Assembly (NCBI GenBank): GCA_949130495.1 | Contig: OX422213.1 | Location: forward strand, 206,973,160-207,037,159 | Reading direction: 5' to 3' | DNA: 64,000 nt | DNA from: Sambucus nigra | Lineage: Eukaryota; Streptophyta; Magnoliopsida; Dipsacales; Adoxaceae | Shown: in pieces, positions 1 to 11,540 of the stretch | Layout of the letters: each line of letters begins with the position of its first letter | How positions within the stretch are numbered: position 1 is the stretch's first letter | Program-made: the position numbers and the translations under genes | The notes under the pieces: generated by a model | What the model was told of the DNA's origin: nothing | What the model saw: the letters and a program-made list of their open reading frames with translations, nothing else | Databases searched by the model: none

Positions 1-483
1 AAATCCGGTCAATGTAACAATGACAGGTGTAAGGCCCAGATGCAACCAAACGCGCATGTTTTCAAAATAATTAAACACACACCTTGTAGTCTCAAGCGCT
101 TTCGGATTCTACCCAACCAAACTTTCAGGTATTTAATAATAAAACCAGTAATCACATAATGACCTCAAAAGTTTTAAAACACAAATATTAATTTCAAAAG
201 ATAATTTAAAAATTATTTAAAAAATTCCTAAATAGGATTAAAAACTAATTTGAAAGGGAATTAGCACACACAACTCACACACAAGAAAATAATGCAATAT
301 ATGTACAATGTATGAAATCCTAGTGTGTGTGTGTGTGATTGAGATTTTACCATCAAATGAATCAAGTGAGGCATTATGAGAATAATCTGAGGCTCTTTGG
401 TATCTAGGGGATAGGACTCAAATTTTGTCACAATTTTTAAACTAGATGAGCACTTATACAATGTAGACTCAAGTGAGTCAAGA
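1..483. other. Unassigned AT-rich sequence at left edge
   Basis: No gene is visible. A short (GT)n run lies near 324-339. The neighbouring LTR fragment ends on the left at about 484; this stretch may be the diverged remainder of that LTR or older sequence, but no clear match to the LTRs at 46878 or 59484 could be read here. Confidence 0.4.
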
Positions 484-924
484 GTATAAGATGCTTCAAA
501 TGGTTCGTTTGTCCGAACCATTATGGTAATTCATGCACGGGGCTGATCATTGGAAAGGGGATTCAGAAACCTTTAAAGATGCATTATGCTTTCACTCAGA
601 CAAGGAAGCAGAATGGGGTCAAAATAGGGTCTAGGACCGCCCGGTGGCCTCTAGATTGATTTTCGATAGTAAAATGGACCGTTCATCCTAACCAGAAGGC
701 TGATTTGTGCACGGGGCAGACCGTTCAAAAGGGGATTAAGAGCCCTAAAAATATTCATTGAGCTTTTTCTCAGATGAGAAAGTTGATAGGAGTCAAATGG
801 GGCCCGGGGGAGCCTAGTGGCCTTTAGATCGACACTCAAAGTATGATATAGAGTTTTATGGTGAATAAGGAAGTGATAAGGACCTAAGGTGAGTCTTAGG
901 AGGGTCCTAGAATGTGTTGTTTAT
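484..924 (-). mobile_element. LTR fragment, Ogre/Tat-like family (same family as the 46878 element)
   Basis: Read on the minus strand, this matches the first part of the LTR at 46878: an LTR-like start at 924 (TATAAACAAC against TGTAGACACC), then the CATTCTAGNACCCTCCTAAG block, then two degenerate 170-bp units that begin GGCCACTAGGC (near 822) and GGCCACCGGGC (near 649) and contain the CCCCTTTCCAATG and GCCCCGTGCA blocks. The unit spacing of about 173 bp equals that in the full LTRs. The LTR terminus abuts a copia gag tail at 925, which suggests that a minus-strand element inserted into that copia element, with its body to the left of the window. Confidence 0.75.
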
Positions 925-1144
925 AGTCACCAAGGTTCCCTAATACCAAGTTTGTCACACTACACCTATGTGGGTTAAGAAATCCAATTTGCAAGCGCTT
1001 AAAGTTACGTTTCTTGACTCTCGCATGCTATAACATGTTTCATCCCATGCTATATCTTATGAGTGATTGTGATTGAATGTATTTAATAAACTAGATTTTG
1101 TGCTTCATGTTATATGACGTGTCTAGTTGTATGATTTGGGTATC

Positions 1145-1176
<32 letters not shown>

Positions 1177-2165
1177 AGGACTTTATGAGAAAAATTCAAA
1201 AAGATTTTGATTCTTTTGAGTCATTTTTCTTTTGTGAAATGTTTTTAAAAACTCAAAAAGATTTTTTTTATACATTTTATGTGGCATATCGGTGTGTTTG
1301 AATACACTTCGTTCCATGTATCCGTGCGGCTAAGACACTTGATTATGATATTCAATGCTTAGGATTGTTCTTAATCATGGTTGCATGGAGTTGTTCGACT
1401 TTAATTTTCTTGATGGATTCACTTTTAATAAGCCTCCACACACACTTTGCACGAGATCTTTTGGAGTATAACTTCTTATGTTATTGATCTAAGTGAGTTG
1501 TTCTTCTATCATTCTTGTCATATCCATAATTTTTTTAACTATGGAGGATTTGTCCATATAAGAACCATTGCGTAAGATTGATCTTAATTGATAAAAATAT
1601 GACTGTGCAATGGGAAAGGGCTACAAAAGGAGAAATCTCCTTTGCGTAAAAGGCCACCGTTAGCAAGAGCCTAAAAGAAAAGGGAGGCAATAGAAAAGAA
1701 AATTTTCTAAGGCCAATTTTTTTTATTGATTCTTCAAAATTGATATATAAAAGAAACTTAAAGAAAAAAATTATATATCTATTTTTGATGGTGTTTAGTT
1801 GAAGATCATTGGGTTTTCACAATGAGTCATAGTCTAACTTAATTGTTTTGACGCGATTGATTTGAGAATTGCCAAGATTTCTAGGCAAGTGTGCATTGTG
1901 CATGTTTGTCCTTTATGACTTATTTATTTGTCACCTTGAGGCTAAACCGAAGTTGATAAGTATTTGCAATTAAATAGAACTCCTTGGACATATTTTGAGT
2001 GATTGGTTCATGATTCTTGTATTTCTAGTTCACACCCCTTCACTCTGTACCACTTTTAGTTTAGACACATTGATATTATACGAGTGTGTAAATCTTATTT
2101 TCTTTGTGGCTATTGTGGTTGTTTGTACCTATATATGTTTATGTGTTGTATCAGTATATGAATTG

Positions 2166-2211
<46 letters not shown>

Positions 2212-2870
2212 TATGTTTTTTTGGAGTCTTTGGTTTTACATTTAATCCTTGTTTCCCATATTTTTCATTCGTGTATCATATTTAGATGTCATTATGATCA
2301 TATTGGTATGAATTTCATTGATTACATTGGTATATTATGCTTTATTTTGCATCCTAATTGGTATGTGTTCATTGTGTGGATTATTTGTGTTTGAGTTTCC
2401 ATGTTGTCGTCATTGCTTATGTCACTTCACATCATCGCATGATATTACTTACCTTCCTTTATGCTTACATATGTTACATTTAGGGTGAGTTTTTTTTATT
2501 GTGCACCTTATTCTTTGTCTATTCTTGAACAAAAAAGGGGAGAAGTGGTATCTAACTCTTAAACTCAAGGGAATATTTACCTTAAGGGGAAACGTCCCAT
2601 CTTAGGTCAAGATTGTTAGATAAAGGGATAGGGTTTTTCATATCCAGATTTATATTGTTATATATTCTCTTTGCATTTAAAAGGTGTGTTTCAGTGTATA
2701 GGTTTGCAACAATGCAGAATAAGTTTACACAAGAGAAAAGCTACTCATGTTTGTATCAATCAAGTGTCTGTACTTTTTCCTTTGGGGGTTAAGATTGAGT
2801 CTTAGTGAGATTGACGGCCCAAAAGGTTTTTGTTTTTAGTTTTCTCCCGGAATATCCAAAGGGGGAGATT
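925..2870 (+). mobile_element. Ty1/copia element, 3' internal region (5' truncated)
   Basis: This matches, in the same order, the 3' part of the internal region of the complete copia-type element at 29356-35136. The first about 125 bp correspond to the gag C-terminus there (near 31756-31880). The rest is the same non-coding stretch, including the shared block GGGAAAGGGCTAC (near 1611 here, 32513 there), and it ends in the PPT AAAGGGGGAGATT (2858-2870). As in the other copy, no pol sequence lies between gag and the PPT. ORFs in it are accidental. Confidence 0.75.
2167..2209. repeat. (TA)n microsatellite, about 21 units
   Basis: An uninterrupted TA run inside the copia internal region. The paralogous copy has a (TG)n run at the matching place (33081-33105). 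Confidence 0.95.
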
Positions 2871-4105
2871 TATAAGGACAAATTTCCAAATCGAGTCAAA
2901 CTATATGTATTGGATTAATTTCATGTTTGGACAAAACTTGTTTGTATCGTAGGTTAAGATTTAAGTTGTTTATCCTTTAAGCCTATGATACGTGGTTTGA
3001 GGACCGTAGCGACCAAGATAAATCGATATTGCGTACACATCGATTTTCATGCCGAGATCATCTTCATCATCCGAGGAATCTCATTGAGGTATAAATGCAT
3101 ATTTATATTTGATCCCTGAATACATTTGGGTGTTAGTTTTATAAAAAAAATGAGGCATTTTTCATAAAATGATTTTTTAAAGAAAAATATTTTTGGTTTC
3201 AATTTCATTGAATGAACTTTCACTGTCGTTAAAACGGAGTGACTGATTTTCTTCAAACGATTTTAGACATATCATATAATGGGATTCAAATGACATTCCT
3301 CTGCTTATTAGATCAATCTCCTTCAAAGATCGTTCGATCTCCGTTGAAATGAGAATAGTTATGTCGTTCGAACAACTTTGCTTTGGTTTGAATGAGATTT
3401 ATATTATCGTTCGAATGAACCTATGTTTCTCATTCGAATGAACCTATGTTTCTCATTCGAATGACCTACCTAAAAAAATTGCTACCTCGAAAATCTTATT
3501 TTCCATAAATATTGAGGTCTGGCATCAGTTTTCATTGAGGGTTTTTATTAAAACAAAATTTAGAGTCTTATATAAAGCCTCCCAAACCCTGGTTTACATC
3601 TAAGTTTGAGGTCCAAAATCCTACATTGATAGTTATATTTGAGATATCTTCTGTGTTGCACCATAGATGGTTGCTCTTCATACAAAGAGTGTTTCAAGGT
3701 GGTGGAGACCATGTTTATGTTTTGTAGTGATTGGACTGGTCACCAGACAAGTAAGATCAGTGGGATACCGAGACAGGGGAAAGCAATTATGTTGTGTGGA
3801 TGTTAGAAGGTGTTTAACAGTGGTTACGAAGAAGGTTACAAGGAACAAGGAAATGCATCAAGGCTTAAAGGTGTCGAGCCTGTGCGTAAGTGTAAGTTGT
3901 TCTTATAAACGTTCCTACATCATTGTGGACTTGTGGGGTAGGGATGTCCAAGGTTTTTCCCATTACGGATTTTCCTCATCATCGACGTGTTGTAATTTGC
4001 CTTTATTTTATTCTTGTTATCACATTGATACATGCTTCGGTAATCTAAAATTGGAAAACTATTTAAGACAACACTTTGTTTATTTAGTGCATGTTTATTA
4101 AATTA
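2871..4105 (+). mobile_element. 3' LTR of truncated Ty1/copia element
   Basis: It starts TATAAGGACAAATTTCC directly after the PPT and is similar to the 3' LTR of the 29356-35136 element (TATAAGGATAAATTTCC). Similarity can be followed at intervals to about 4060-4105 and is then lost; a full-length LTR of this family would reach about 4240. The right boundary is therefore approximate. The copy is clearly diverged and holds only accidental ORFs. Confidence 0.7.
3408..3465. repeat. 23-bp tandem repeat with palindromic TTCGAA core, 2.5 copies
   Basis: Units start at 3408, 3431 and 3454 (partial). Each contains (C/A)TTCGAATGA followed by ACCTATG. The array lies in the LTR, near further ATTCGAATGA and GTTCGAAC motifs. 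Confidence 0.85.
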
Positions 4106-5421
4106 AAAAATTAAAGTCTGGTGGTGTTTCCATATAACCATAGGGCACTTGTATTTTTCACTAATTGCTTCTTCAATGGTGCAAGGCAAAGTAGGTGGAT
4201 CCTCCTAATCAAACTTCCTTTTATTGTTGTTCTTCTTTGCCTCCTCACCACCTTCTGTGTAGTTAACTTGTGGAGCCTAGCCTCCTCTTTCATCTTGAGT
4301 TATTGGTTGTTTAAATAAAAATTTTATCATAATAAGGCCGGGATGTACAACCAACGAGATGTTTTTAGAAGATTTCGTGAAGGCTTTGAATGTGCCTTTA
4401 TGAGTCTCGTTGATCAAGTGATAAATATATTCCGGAGAAAATCCTTGTGCACAAGTTTGTAACAATTTGGCCTCCATGGAAGATTTTCTTACATCGAGAG
4501 ACCTTTCTCTAAATCTTCTGATGTATCCCATCACCAATTTCCCCGATGTTTTCCTTTCTCGAGAAAGTTGGGTTAGTGTAAGCTTGTCCTTTGCGAGAAA
4601 TGTTTTTTAGCAAAACTGGATGTGCATATCCTCTATGTCGCCGCACTCATTGTGGCTAGATGGGAGTACCAAGTGTAAGCTTTGTTGGTAAGGGGTTTTG
4701 AAAACTCCCTACGACACATATTTTTATGTTGAAATTAGCACCAAGGTGCTCAACAAATCTCTTTATGTGATCATTCGGGTTACCCTTTTTGCATTGAACT
4801 TCTCAAAGATTGGGGGAATATACTTCTTTAGGTAAGGTTCATTATTTTACTCCTGTGGGTAAGGAGTATGCAAATAGTCATAAATGGAGGAAACCTCATC
4901 AGCAGTTTATGAGGATGATGCCAACATTTTCATAATCTCCTTCTTGACCTCATCAATGGTCAATGAAGGTGAGGCAGTTGCCTCCAATGTCTTAGCTTAT
5001 GGTAGAGCAACCACAAGTATGGCATTTACATCAACAGGTGCTTCAACAGTGTGTGTCGTAGCAAGATTAGTCACAAAAACACCATTAGGTCTTATAGGTA
5101 GAATAGGTGTTACCAAGGAACCAAAGCTGGTGCCGTTGGTGTGACAAAAGAACTGGGGTCCATCGTTGTCCCAAACCTATCCATTCCAGACTGAGTTTGT
5201 AAAAACTCTATAAATTTAGTCATGAGATGGGTTATTTGAATAGGGCCTATTGCAGAGCTTGAGTAGGCTTATCCAGGTAGGACAATTCTTGTCATGGTAG
5301 CAACTAGAGGGACCTGAATAGAAGGAACCACATGAGCATAAATGAGTTTTTTTTTCATCCTGGTGTTGAGTGTCATCACAGTTTCATGTACTATTGACAT
5401 TATCATTGAAAACAGAATACC
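4106..5421 (-). pseudogene. Ty3/gypsy gag relic
   Basis: Minus-strand reading gives the retrotransposon gag capsid domain in broken frames. From about 4830 down to 4290 there is a PPIFEKFN-like N-terminal block, then a stretch ending in GYIRRFRERSLD, which matches the 'Y..RFR..aLD' core of gypsy gag, then LLQTCAQGFSPEYIYHL, matching the 'lvdiCi.Gl..ey..yL' block. The longest clean piece is 4277-4537. Several stops and frameshifts separate the pieces. It lies downstream of a tRNA-Arg-type PBS and LTR on the same strand, so it is the 5' end of a truncated element; protease and pol are absent. The left boundary, against the copia LTR, is approximate. Apparent plus-strand ORFs here (for example 4884-5144) are shadows. 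Confidence 0.65.
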
Positions 5422-5439
5422 TCCCCAGTGGATTCGCCA
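5422..5439 (-). promoter_or_regulatory. Primer binding site, tRNA-Arg type
   Basis: On the minus strand this reads TGGCGAATCCACTGGGGA, one base away from the complement of the 3' end of a plant tRNA-Arg (TGGCGACTCCACTGGGGA). It lies 2 bp inside the LTR end at 5442. The 46878 element uses nearly the same site. Confidence 0.8.
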
Positions 5440-5441
5440 AA

Positions 5442-6208
5442 TGTAAGAGAATAATATTCGTAGTGCTAAGGTATTAAAAGATAAACGAAGGCGTAACCTG
5501 TTTTAATGGTAATGAATACAAATCAATAAATTCACTCCCAAATGATAAGAAATAACTCACATGTACAACTCAAATAGCACATAATCAATACAAGTGTTTG
5601 GTAATAAATGAGCATCGAAAGAGCTTAGTTAGAGAGAGAAAAGATCAAGAACTTGAATGCACCTAAGGTAGGCATCTCAAACACCAAGCTATAAAGGTAT
5701 AAAGTGAAAGTCTCAATAAATGCTTATGTTCTTGGTGAAAATGGTATAAAAGTATTAATGGTGATGGAATAAATGCTCTAGTTTACAATAACTCTAGTTT
5801 GAAATAACTCTCTCAAAGTGTTTTTTTGGCCCAAATATCATGTGGTCTCTTAAACTATATAAGGGGGGTATATATAGCCTCATATCACACGCGTGGAAGC
5901 TCAAGTGAATTAAATATTGTGTAAGCCCACTATACCCAATATGTCAAATGCATTAAATGTGGAGGGAAATCTCGAATGTCTAACCGCTATATCAGGCGGC
6001 GCCACAATGTGTCAGTGCCGAACAAGCCAACTACTCAACAAACCACCATTGTTTTAACCAAGACTAATTTAACATGTATTAGGTATGTCATTATGTAACT
6101 CAAATCTTTTAGGAAAAAATATCTAGTTTTGGTGCCAAAAATTTATGGCTGAGTAAGTTGAATATTGGTAACTTAAGGTTGCTCGAATGGTTAAGTTATG
6201 CCCTAACA
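5442..6208 (-). mobile_element. LTR of Ty3/gypsy element (5' LTR, minus strand)
   Basis: On the minus strand the LTR runs TGTTAGGGCATAACTTAACC ... CTCTTACA, with canonical TG/CA ends, and is followed by the PBS. It is 767 bp long, with a TATA-like run near 5860-5880. The partner 3' LTR is not in the window, so the TSD cannot be checked (the right flank is TTTCC). Confidence 0.75.
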
Positions 6209-6639
6209 TTTCCTTTCTCTCCAATCCTAAAAACTATTTCGTTCAAAGGTTCCTAAATGAGGTTGCTCGTAGGTACCGAGTAAGCTCACTAATATTACAA
6301 CATAACTCATAATTACATAGTAAAATAAACATAAATACATGGCTTTTCAACCAGCTTCCTCTGGAAGTCTTCCTCAGACTTTGATGAAGCTCCAATCTGC
6401 CTTGGTCTTGAATCAACTTTGTTGAATCCTCATGCTCTAATGTGATGTCTCTAATATTTTATGAATCCTTCTTTAGTTTCTTGTTTAGTTTCTTAATAAG
6501 TAGGTTTATCTTTAAGTAGGAGATTTATCTATAAGCCCTACACCCTTATAGTCGGCTAAATGGTGATGCACTATTAGAGAAGTTATCCCACATTGGTTAT
6601 ATTCCTGTAAAGATCCCAAAAGTTCCTAGTAAAAAGTGA
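6209..6639. other. Unassigned sequence, perhaps 5' part of the CACTA relic
   Basis: No coding potential is recognised. It lies between a gypsy LTR and the first readable transposase sequence, so it may hold transposon DNA too diverged to read. Confidence 0.3.
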
Positions 6640-6841
6640 AAGGTCGGTGATGTAATTGATAGTTGTAATACTGAAATTAAAGAGGCATGGCATATAGGGT
6701 CCATCTTATTTTATTTAGAGTATTGGATTTCACATCAAGTTCGGCATGATGTTGGTGTGATGCACATAGATAAGAATGTTGAAAAGCATCTAATAAGCAC
6801 AATCCTCGATACTAAACTCAAAACAAATGATAAGTAGATGA
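6640..6841 (+). pseudogene. CACTA TNP2-type transposase fragment, upstream piece
   Basis: Plus-strand reading gives EYWISHQVRHDVGVMHIDKN in the region 6718-6780, matching the very conserved TNP2 block 'L.YW..l.lRHnlDVMHIeKN', followed by a LISTILDTKLKTND-like block. The reading frame stops at the solo LTR insertion and is taken up beyond it by the matching downstream part. The transposase would act in the nucleus on CACTA termini; this copy cannot be functional. Confidence 0.8.
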
Positions 6842-8075
6842 TGTAACAACCCGAATTTTTTTAAATGGGAATTTTTAAATTAATTTTGAAAATCGAATAA
6901 AAATGAAATTTTGGATTTTATAGATTTTTAAATTTAAAACGTTGGTTTTTATATTTGAAAAATAAATTTTCAAACGGAATTAAGATGGAGTTTTAATTGA
7001 ATTTTTTTTATATAGAAAACTCCTCAAAACACAAAACTCTCTACGAGTCCTCAAAACATAAAACTCTCTAAAAAAATATTGGATGGTCCGATCGAGCTAA
7101 AAAAATTTATGTAGACTGCTCTCATCTTCAGCTAATTCTCCCAAAAATTTCATCCAATTCCAACGGTCCGATTGTCCGAAATAAAATTTTTAGTGTTTGT
7201 ATCTGATTAGAAATCTTTTCTTAATCAAACACTTAATCCTTTATATATCACAACTAATTCGTGGCTTGGCTTTTCAAATCAATTTTTCTCAAACTTTTCA
7301 ATCAGAAGACCTCTCCAAAATTACTCCCTTTTATCTTCAAACCATAGCCCCAAACTTATTCAAGATTTCAACCTTCGATTAGAAGGCTTATTTGGTGTTT
7401 TCTCGAGTTTGAGCTAACGAGATTTGATTATTTTCGCGAGAAGAGCGTGATGGTGTGTTTAGATTTAGAGGTTGATTACTATGTGATGATTCATGTGATG
7501 ATTTTAAGGTATGAGAATTTACACAATATGCTCCTTAATCTCGCGAGAGTTATTCCCAATTTTTTGGCTACTTGATAAAGTATGGGCGCGGTATGGTGAG
7601 GCCTGGTGACTCCGATTAATGTGTTGTTGAGAAATTATATTGATAAAACTGCTTATGAGATTCGCATTTGATTTGAATATTCGTACTCATATTATTACGT
7701 TTTATTCACCGCTAATATTTGTTGAGCATCTTTCCTGTCGTATTGTGTACTTCCCCATATTTTCTTTTAGTGGCAGGTTAGCACGGATTTGGGGCGCTAT
7801 GGAGTTGGATTTTAGCGAGGATTATTTTGGGAAGAATATTTGAGAATACAATTTAGAAGATTTGTATTTATTTTTTTTGTATAGAGAATTTTATTTCGAG
7901 ATAGATAGTTGTATTATTTTGAGAGATTTTAGGTTGTATTTTATTTGAAGAGATTTGATATTAGTGGATTTTTATTATTGTATTGTGGGATTTAGTATAG
8001 TTTTTATTGAGTACCGCCCCTGTCTCCCGGGCGGGGTGCTCCGCTCCGCTCTCCCCGGGCGGGCGGGGTGTTACA
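6842..8075 (+). mobile_element. Solo LTR, Ty3/gypsy chromovirus-like
   Basis: A 1234-bp unit with inverted ends TGTAACAACCCG ... CGGGGTGTTACA, a form common in chromovirus LTRs. It is flanked by GATGA (6837-6841) and GATGG (8076-8080), a 5-bp TSD with one mismatch. There is no internal domain, PBS or PPT, so it is a solo LTR left by recombination. It lies within the CACTA transposase: coding similarity breaks off at its left end and resumes at its right end. The strand is assigned by analogy only. ORFs in it are accidental. Confidence 0.85.
8013..8070. repeat. GC-rich patch with CCCGGG palindromes at LTR end
   Basis: A run of about 58 bp made mostly of C and G in otherwise AT-rich DNA, with two CCCGGGCGGG blocks (about 8027 and 8054), GGGG and CCCC tracts, and the LTR end GGGGTGTTACA. 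It could form hairpins or G-quadruplexes. Confidence 0.7.
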
Positions 8076-8640
8076 GATGGCCAGTTGGATATGGAGAATA
8101 TGCACATGCAGAGTAGTCAATAGATGGACGTAGGTGATCACACTGGGAAAGTGATAAAACCCAAAGCATTGTTTACAGTGAATAAGGGGGAGAAAAAATA
8201 GTTTTGTCAAATTTTGAAAGACTTGAAGCTCCCTTATAGTTGTTAATCCAACTTGACCAACATTGTCACTCTTAATCCACCCAGTTCGCACTCAATGAAA
8301 TCACATGACTATCATATCATAATGGAATATTTGCTACCCATTTTTCTTTAACATGATTTCTCTAAACACCGTGATTTACGAAAAGCTATCTAACAGTTGA
8401 GTTTGTTCTTTAACATATTGTTCTCAAAGGTTGTAATTCGAATGAATATCCAAAGAGACAAATACATGGTTGTGGAAGCATTATGTATGTTAGAAAAATA
8501 TTTTCCACTAACATTCCTTGATATTAGCATCTACCTTATGGTGCATCTATCAGATGAAGCATTAATATGTTGAAGTATATCAAATCCTTAGATGTTTCCG
8601 TTTGAAAGGTAAATAACTTATCTTATATTGAATTTCAACA
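8076..8640 (+). pseudogene. CACTA TNP2-type transposase fragment, downstream piece
   Basis: This continues the transposase after the solo LTR. Recognisable blocks in order: KPKALFTVNKGEKK (family: 'KP.ApFtl...ek..FC'), FCQILKDLKLPYS, SMKSHDYHIIMEYLLPI (family 'gLKSHDcHvlmq.lLPv'), LEKYFPLTFLDISIYLMVHL (family 'LEkiFPPaFFDvMvHL.vHL') and a final MFPFER (family 'WMYPFER'). Frames are interrupted by several stops. After about 8640 the match becomes unreadable. Confidence 0.8.
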
Positions 8641-9939
8641 TGCAAATGTTAATGACTTTGTAATGTTCATGTTTTTTCCCATATGAATAGAAAAATGGGG
8701 AACTTCAAACATATACCAAGTAATAAGAGAAATGTTTGACATAGTCCTATATTGTTTCTGAGTTCTTTAGCTGTTTCATGGAGTATATGCCAAACTCCTA
8801 TAGGGAAATCATCGACAAACTCGTGAAGCATTATTAGAGGAATATGGAGAATTCTCTGGTGAAAGGCCTTTGTTTGACGATAAGATTGTGATATTGGGAC
8901 CAACACAATATTAACAAATATGTCGGTGGGTAATATTTCATCTTAATATCGATGGACTCGATGAATACTAGAGGTTTGAACTTTGTCACATGTTTATATT
9001 ACAAGTGTATTAATATTGTAAGTTATTACTTATATTGAAACTCGTATGAACACATTATAGTGAATATAAAGCATTATTGAAGTCCAATTCTCGTCATAAA
9101 GGAAAGGGAATCAAAATGACAAAAGTAGAGAAGGATTATTCTTTCATATGATATATATAAGGTTTGTAGTATATAATAAGAGTGCTTAGACATGTTGTTT
9201 ATTAGTGAGGGTAATATTGTAATTTAGTGTTATAATTATGTTTTGGTCTTTTACTCAGTTGTCTAGTTCAAAGTCATCATCCTCCCCATGTTACCATGAA
9301 CGAACCCAAAGTCCAATTGTGTAATAAGTTTGGTAAAAATTTCCCAAAGGTTCATGTTGTGACAGATCCATCAAGACAAATGTGTCACTTCAAACTTCCC
9401 CGAGATGGAGGTCGTGTTCGACCCTGACACTCATTTGCGTGGAGGCAGTGTTCGACCCTGACACTCATTTGTGGGGCGCTCCTCAAGATGGTTTTTAACC
9501 TTGGTTGGCTTTGTGGGTGGGGGATATCTTATATGACTTGATTGTTTGTTGAATTACATTTGCTCCTGCTTATGGATGGATTATGACATTTATTTTTGCA
9601 TATGTTTTTTAGCATGTAAACCTTTTCTAGTATGTTTGGATGGTTTCTCTTTTGATATGCTTGTTATGGATTATGAATATTTATGCATATTATGGACAAT
9701 CATATGATGTTTATTAATTATGCATAGTTTCATTTCTCTTTTTTTTTTATACATGACAACTTCATTAATTATTTGAAAATTTTAACAAGCATGAGTTTTT
9801 ACGAATTTCTTTTGAGTGATTTTCTTTTATTACTTACTTTGGCTCCCACTTAGTGTTGGCATTGATTTTGGAAGATTGAGAAAAGGGTCAATTTAGTGAT
9901 TCCCCTAGGAGATACACACACACGCACACACATATGGGG
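8641..9939. other. 3' non-coding part of CACTA relic
   Basis: No readable gene. It includes a 34-bp tandem duplication at 9407-9474 (GTGTTCGACCCTGACACTC twice) and lies between transposase remains and the CACTA terminus. Confidence 0.45.
9407..9474. repeat. 34-bp tandem duplication
   Basis: Two adjacent copies of a GAGG..GTGTTCGACCCTGACACTCATTTG unit, differing at a few positions. Confidence 0.8.
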
Positions 9940-10182
9940 TATTTTCTAATGGAGTAAAAGCATTAGAAATTTCTAGTTGTAACGGTTTATATTTGTTAGT
10001 AAATAAACAAAAACATAAAAGTTAATATTGCTCCTCACATAAGTAATAGTTTTAAATATTTATAATGGTTGTTGTCCGTTAGAAATCGTATTTCCAACAC
10101 ATTATTCCTAATGGATATATCCGTTAGAAAAATTCTTACTAACACTCACTATCTGTTAGTAAATTGTCATTTTTGTGTAGTG
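9940..10182 (+). repeat. CACTA subterminal repeats and 3' terminal inverted repeat
   Basis: Repeated CCGTTAGAAA and CTAATGGA motifs in both orientations lead to the terminus TGTCATTTTTGTGTAGTG. In CACTA elements such subterminal repeats bind the transposase or its partner. Confidence 0.7.
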
Positions 10183-11540
10183 AGGGTATTACAACTAGAA
10201 CACAAAGACTTACAATCACATGATGCTATGACCGACTGAAACTCTTTTCCACCATATCCTTCGTAGAGATCACCAACAACTGAAGAACATTATACAACCG
10301 TGATCGGTTTGGTTCGCAACCAATGTTGTCAAATTATATGCAAACAAATTTCTTCTTTTAAAGTTTGAAGAAAAAATTATGTTGTTCAAATGGAATAAGT
10401 GAGAATCCACCAATGTGTATATCCACTTTCTGGGATGTGAGATTCCTAAAGGTTGAGGGAAGTGTATAAAAGTGTTTGAAAATTCAAAATAATCTAAAAA
10501 AATATTTTTTGAGATACCAAAAATATAAAATCACAAAACAAATTAAAAACAGAATTGTTCAAGATTTAATGGTGAAGTAATGAAATTACAAAAAGATTTT
10601 AGATCAAAGTTTATAAATTTTAATATCTCAAAAATTCAAATAAGGTTTTGCTCTCTAGAAAATATATGATAAATCTTGAGGCAATTTTAAAAAAAATCGT
10701 AACTTGTTTATGGGAAAAAGAATATCTAAATAGCCATTTAAAAAATGTGTCCACAAGTATAAGAGGCCTAAGATATTCTATCCCACAAAATAAGTTGTTT
10801 TCCCAACACATCAAAAGATATGGAAGAGAAAGAGTATCTACGCGCTTTACCAATCAATCTTTTAAAATGATCTCCTTTTTGTGTCATATTTGGAGTTGTC
10901 ATTGGAGCTTTGCTACAGTGAGAAAATGCATAGTTGGAAAAAACCTGTGGCGAAATAGGTAGCGAAAAGTTTAAGAGAATTTCGGAGTTTTGACCGCATC
11001 TGTCGTTACATGAGAAAAATCTTTGTAGGGGCGAGGAAAGTACTTGTTGCAGGAATGTTGACAACAAAGCCAATTCGCTGAACTAAACTAAAAATTCGCT
11101 CATTTTTGCATGAATGCAAAACATAATAGAAGTTATTTATATTTTAAAAAGTCTTCTAAAAAAGATACATAATTCCCACTTAAAAAGATTTTTATATAAT
11201 AAAAGGATATGACATATGCATAGAGAAAATTTCCAAAATCCCTAAAAGCACATACACAGACAAGTTTAGCTCATTTTCACTTTAAGATAATCCAATTTCA
11301 GTTATGGTGAACCATGTGTGTACTATGTCATCTAAATCCATTACCTTTTCCTAAAGTTGCATTCTCATGGATGTGGAAGGGAATGATGTCGGGATGAAGT
11401 TGACGAAGCCCGATGAATAAGTCTTGACTTGAAGCATTTCGAAACGTCCTCTTGGACTAGAGGCACAAAGTGGGTTTTGATCAACGTAATAAGACAACTT
11501 AATCCTATGGGGAACTTTGAGTAGTATGAATACTCTTACA
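10183..11540 (-). mobile_element. Ty1/copia LTR fragment (same family as LTR at 37037)
   Basis: Collinear with 37331-38680: shared blocks include TATTACAACTAGAA, GACTTACAA, ATGACCGACT, GAAGAACATTA and, at the end, CCTATGGGGAACTTTGAGTA then ATACTCTTACA. On the minus strand the LTR start is TGTAAGAGTAT at 11540. The missing end (about 294 bp compared with the other copy) was replaced by the CACTA terminus. ORFs at 10620-11073 are accidental. Confidence 0.7.

Larger units (their letters stand above)
6640..10182 (+). mobile_element. CACTA (En/Spm) transposon relic, 3' part
   Basis: It contains two pieces of a TNP2-type transposase (6640-6841 and 8076-8640), interrupted by a solo LTR, and ends with TTTTTGTGTAGTG at 10182, the reverse complement of the CACTAC terminal inverted repeat. 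The last about 250 bp carry short subterminal repeats in both directions (CCGTTAGAAA, TAATGGATATATCCGTTAG, CTGTTAGTAAA), typical of CACTA ends. The next three bases, AGG, are the candidate 3-bp TSD; beyond them a copia LTR resumes in mid-sequence, which suggests insertion into that LTR. The 5' terminus was not found. Both pieces carry stops; the element is dead. Confidence 0.75.

Noticed and set aside
1995..2394. Hydrophobic ORFs resembling membrane proteins
   Set aside because: Non-coding copia interior with a TA repeat; the apparent membrane character comes from T-rich codons. The related copy at 32919 resembles it only because the DNA is homologous.
3667..4101. 144-codon ORF
   Set aside because: It lies inside a copia LTR that aligns with non-coding LTR sequence elsewhere; the frame is not kept in the related LTRs.
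4884..5144. 86-codon plus-strand ORF
   Set aside because: Shadow of the minus-strand gag relic.
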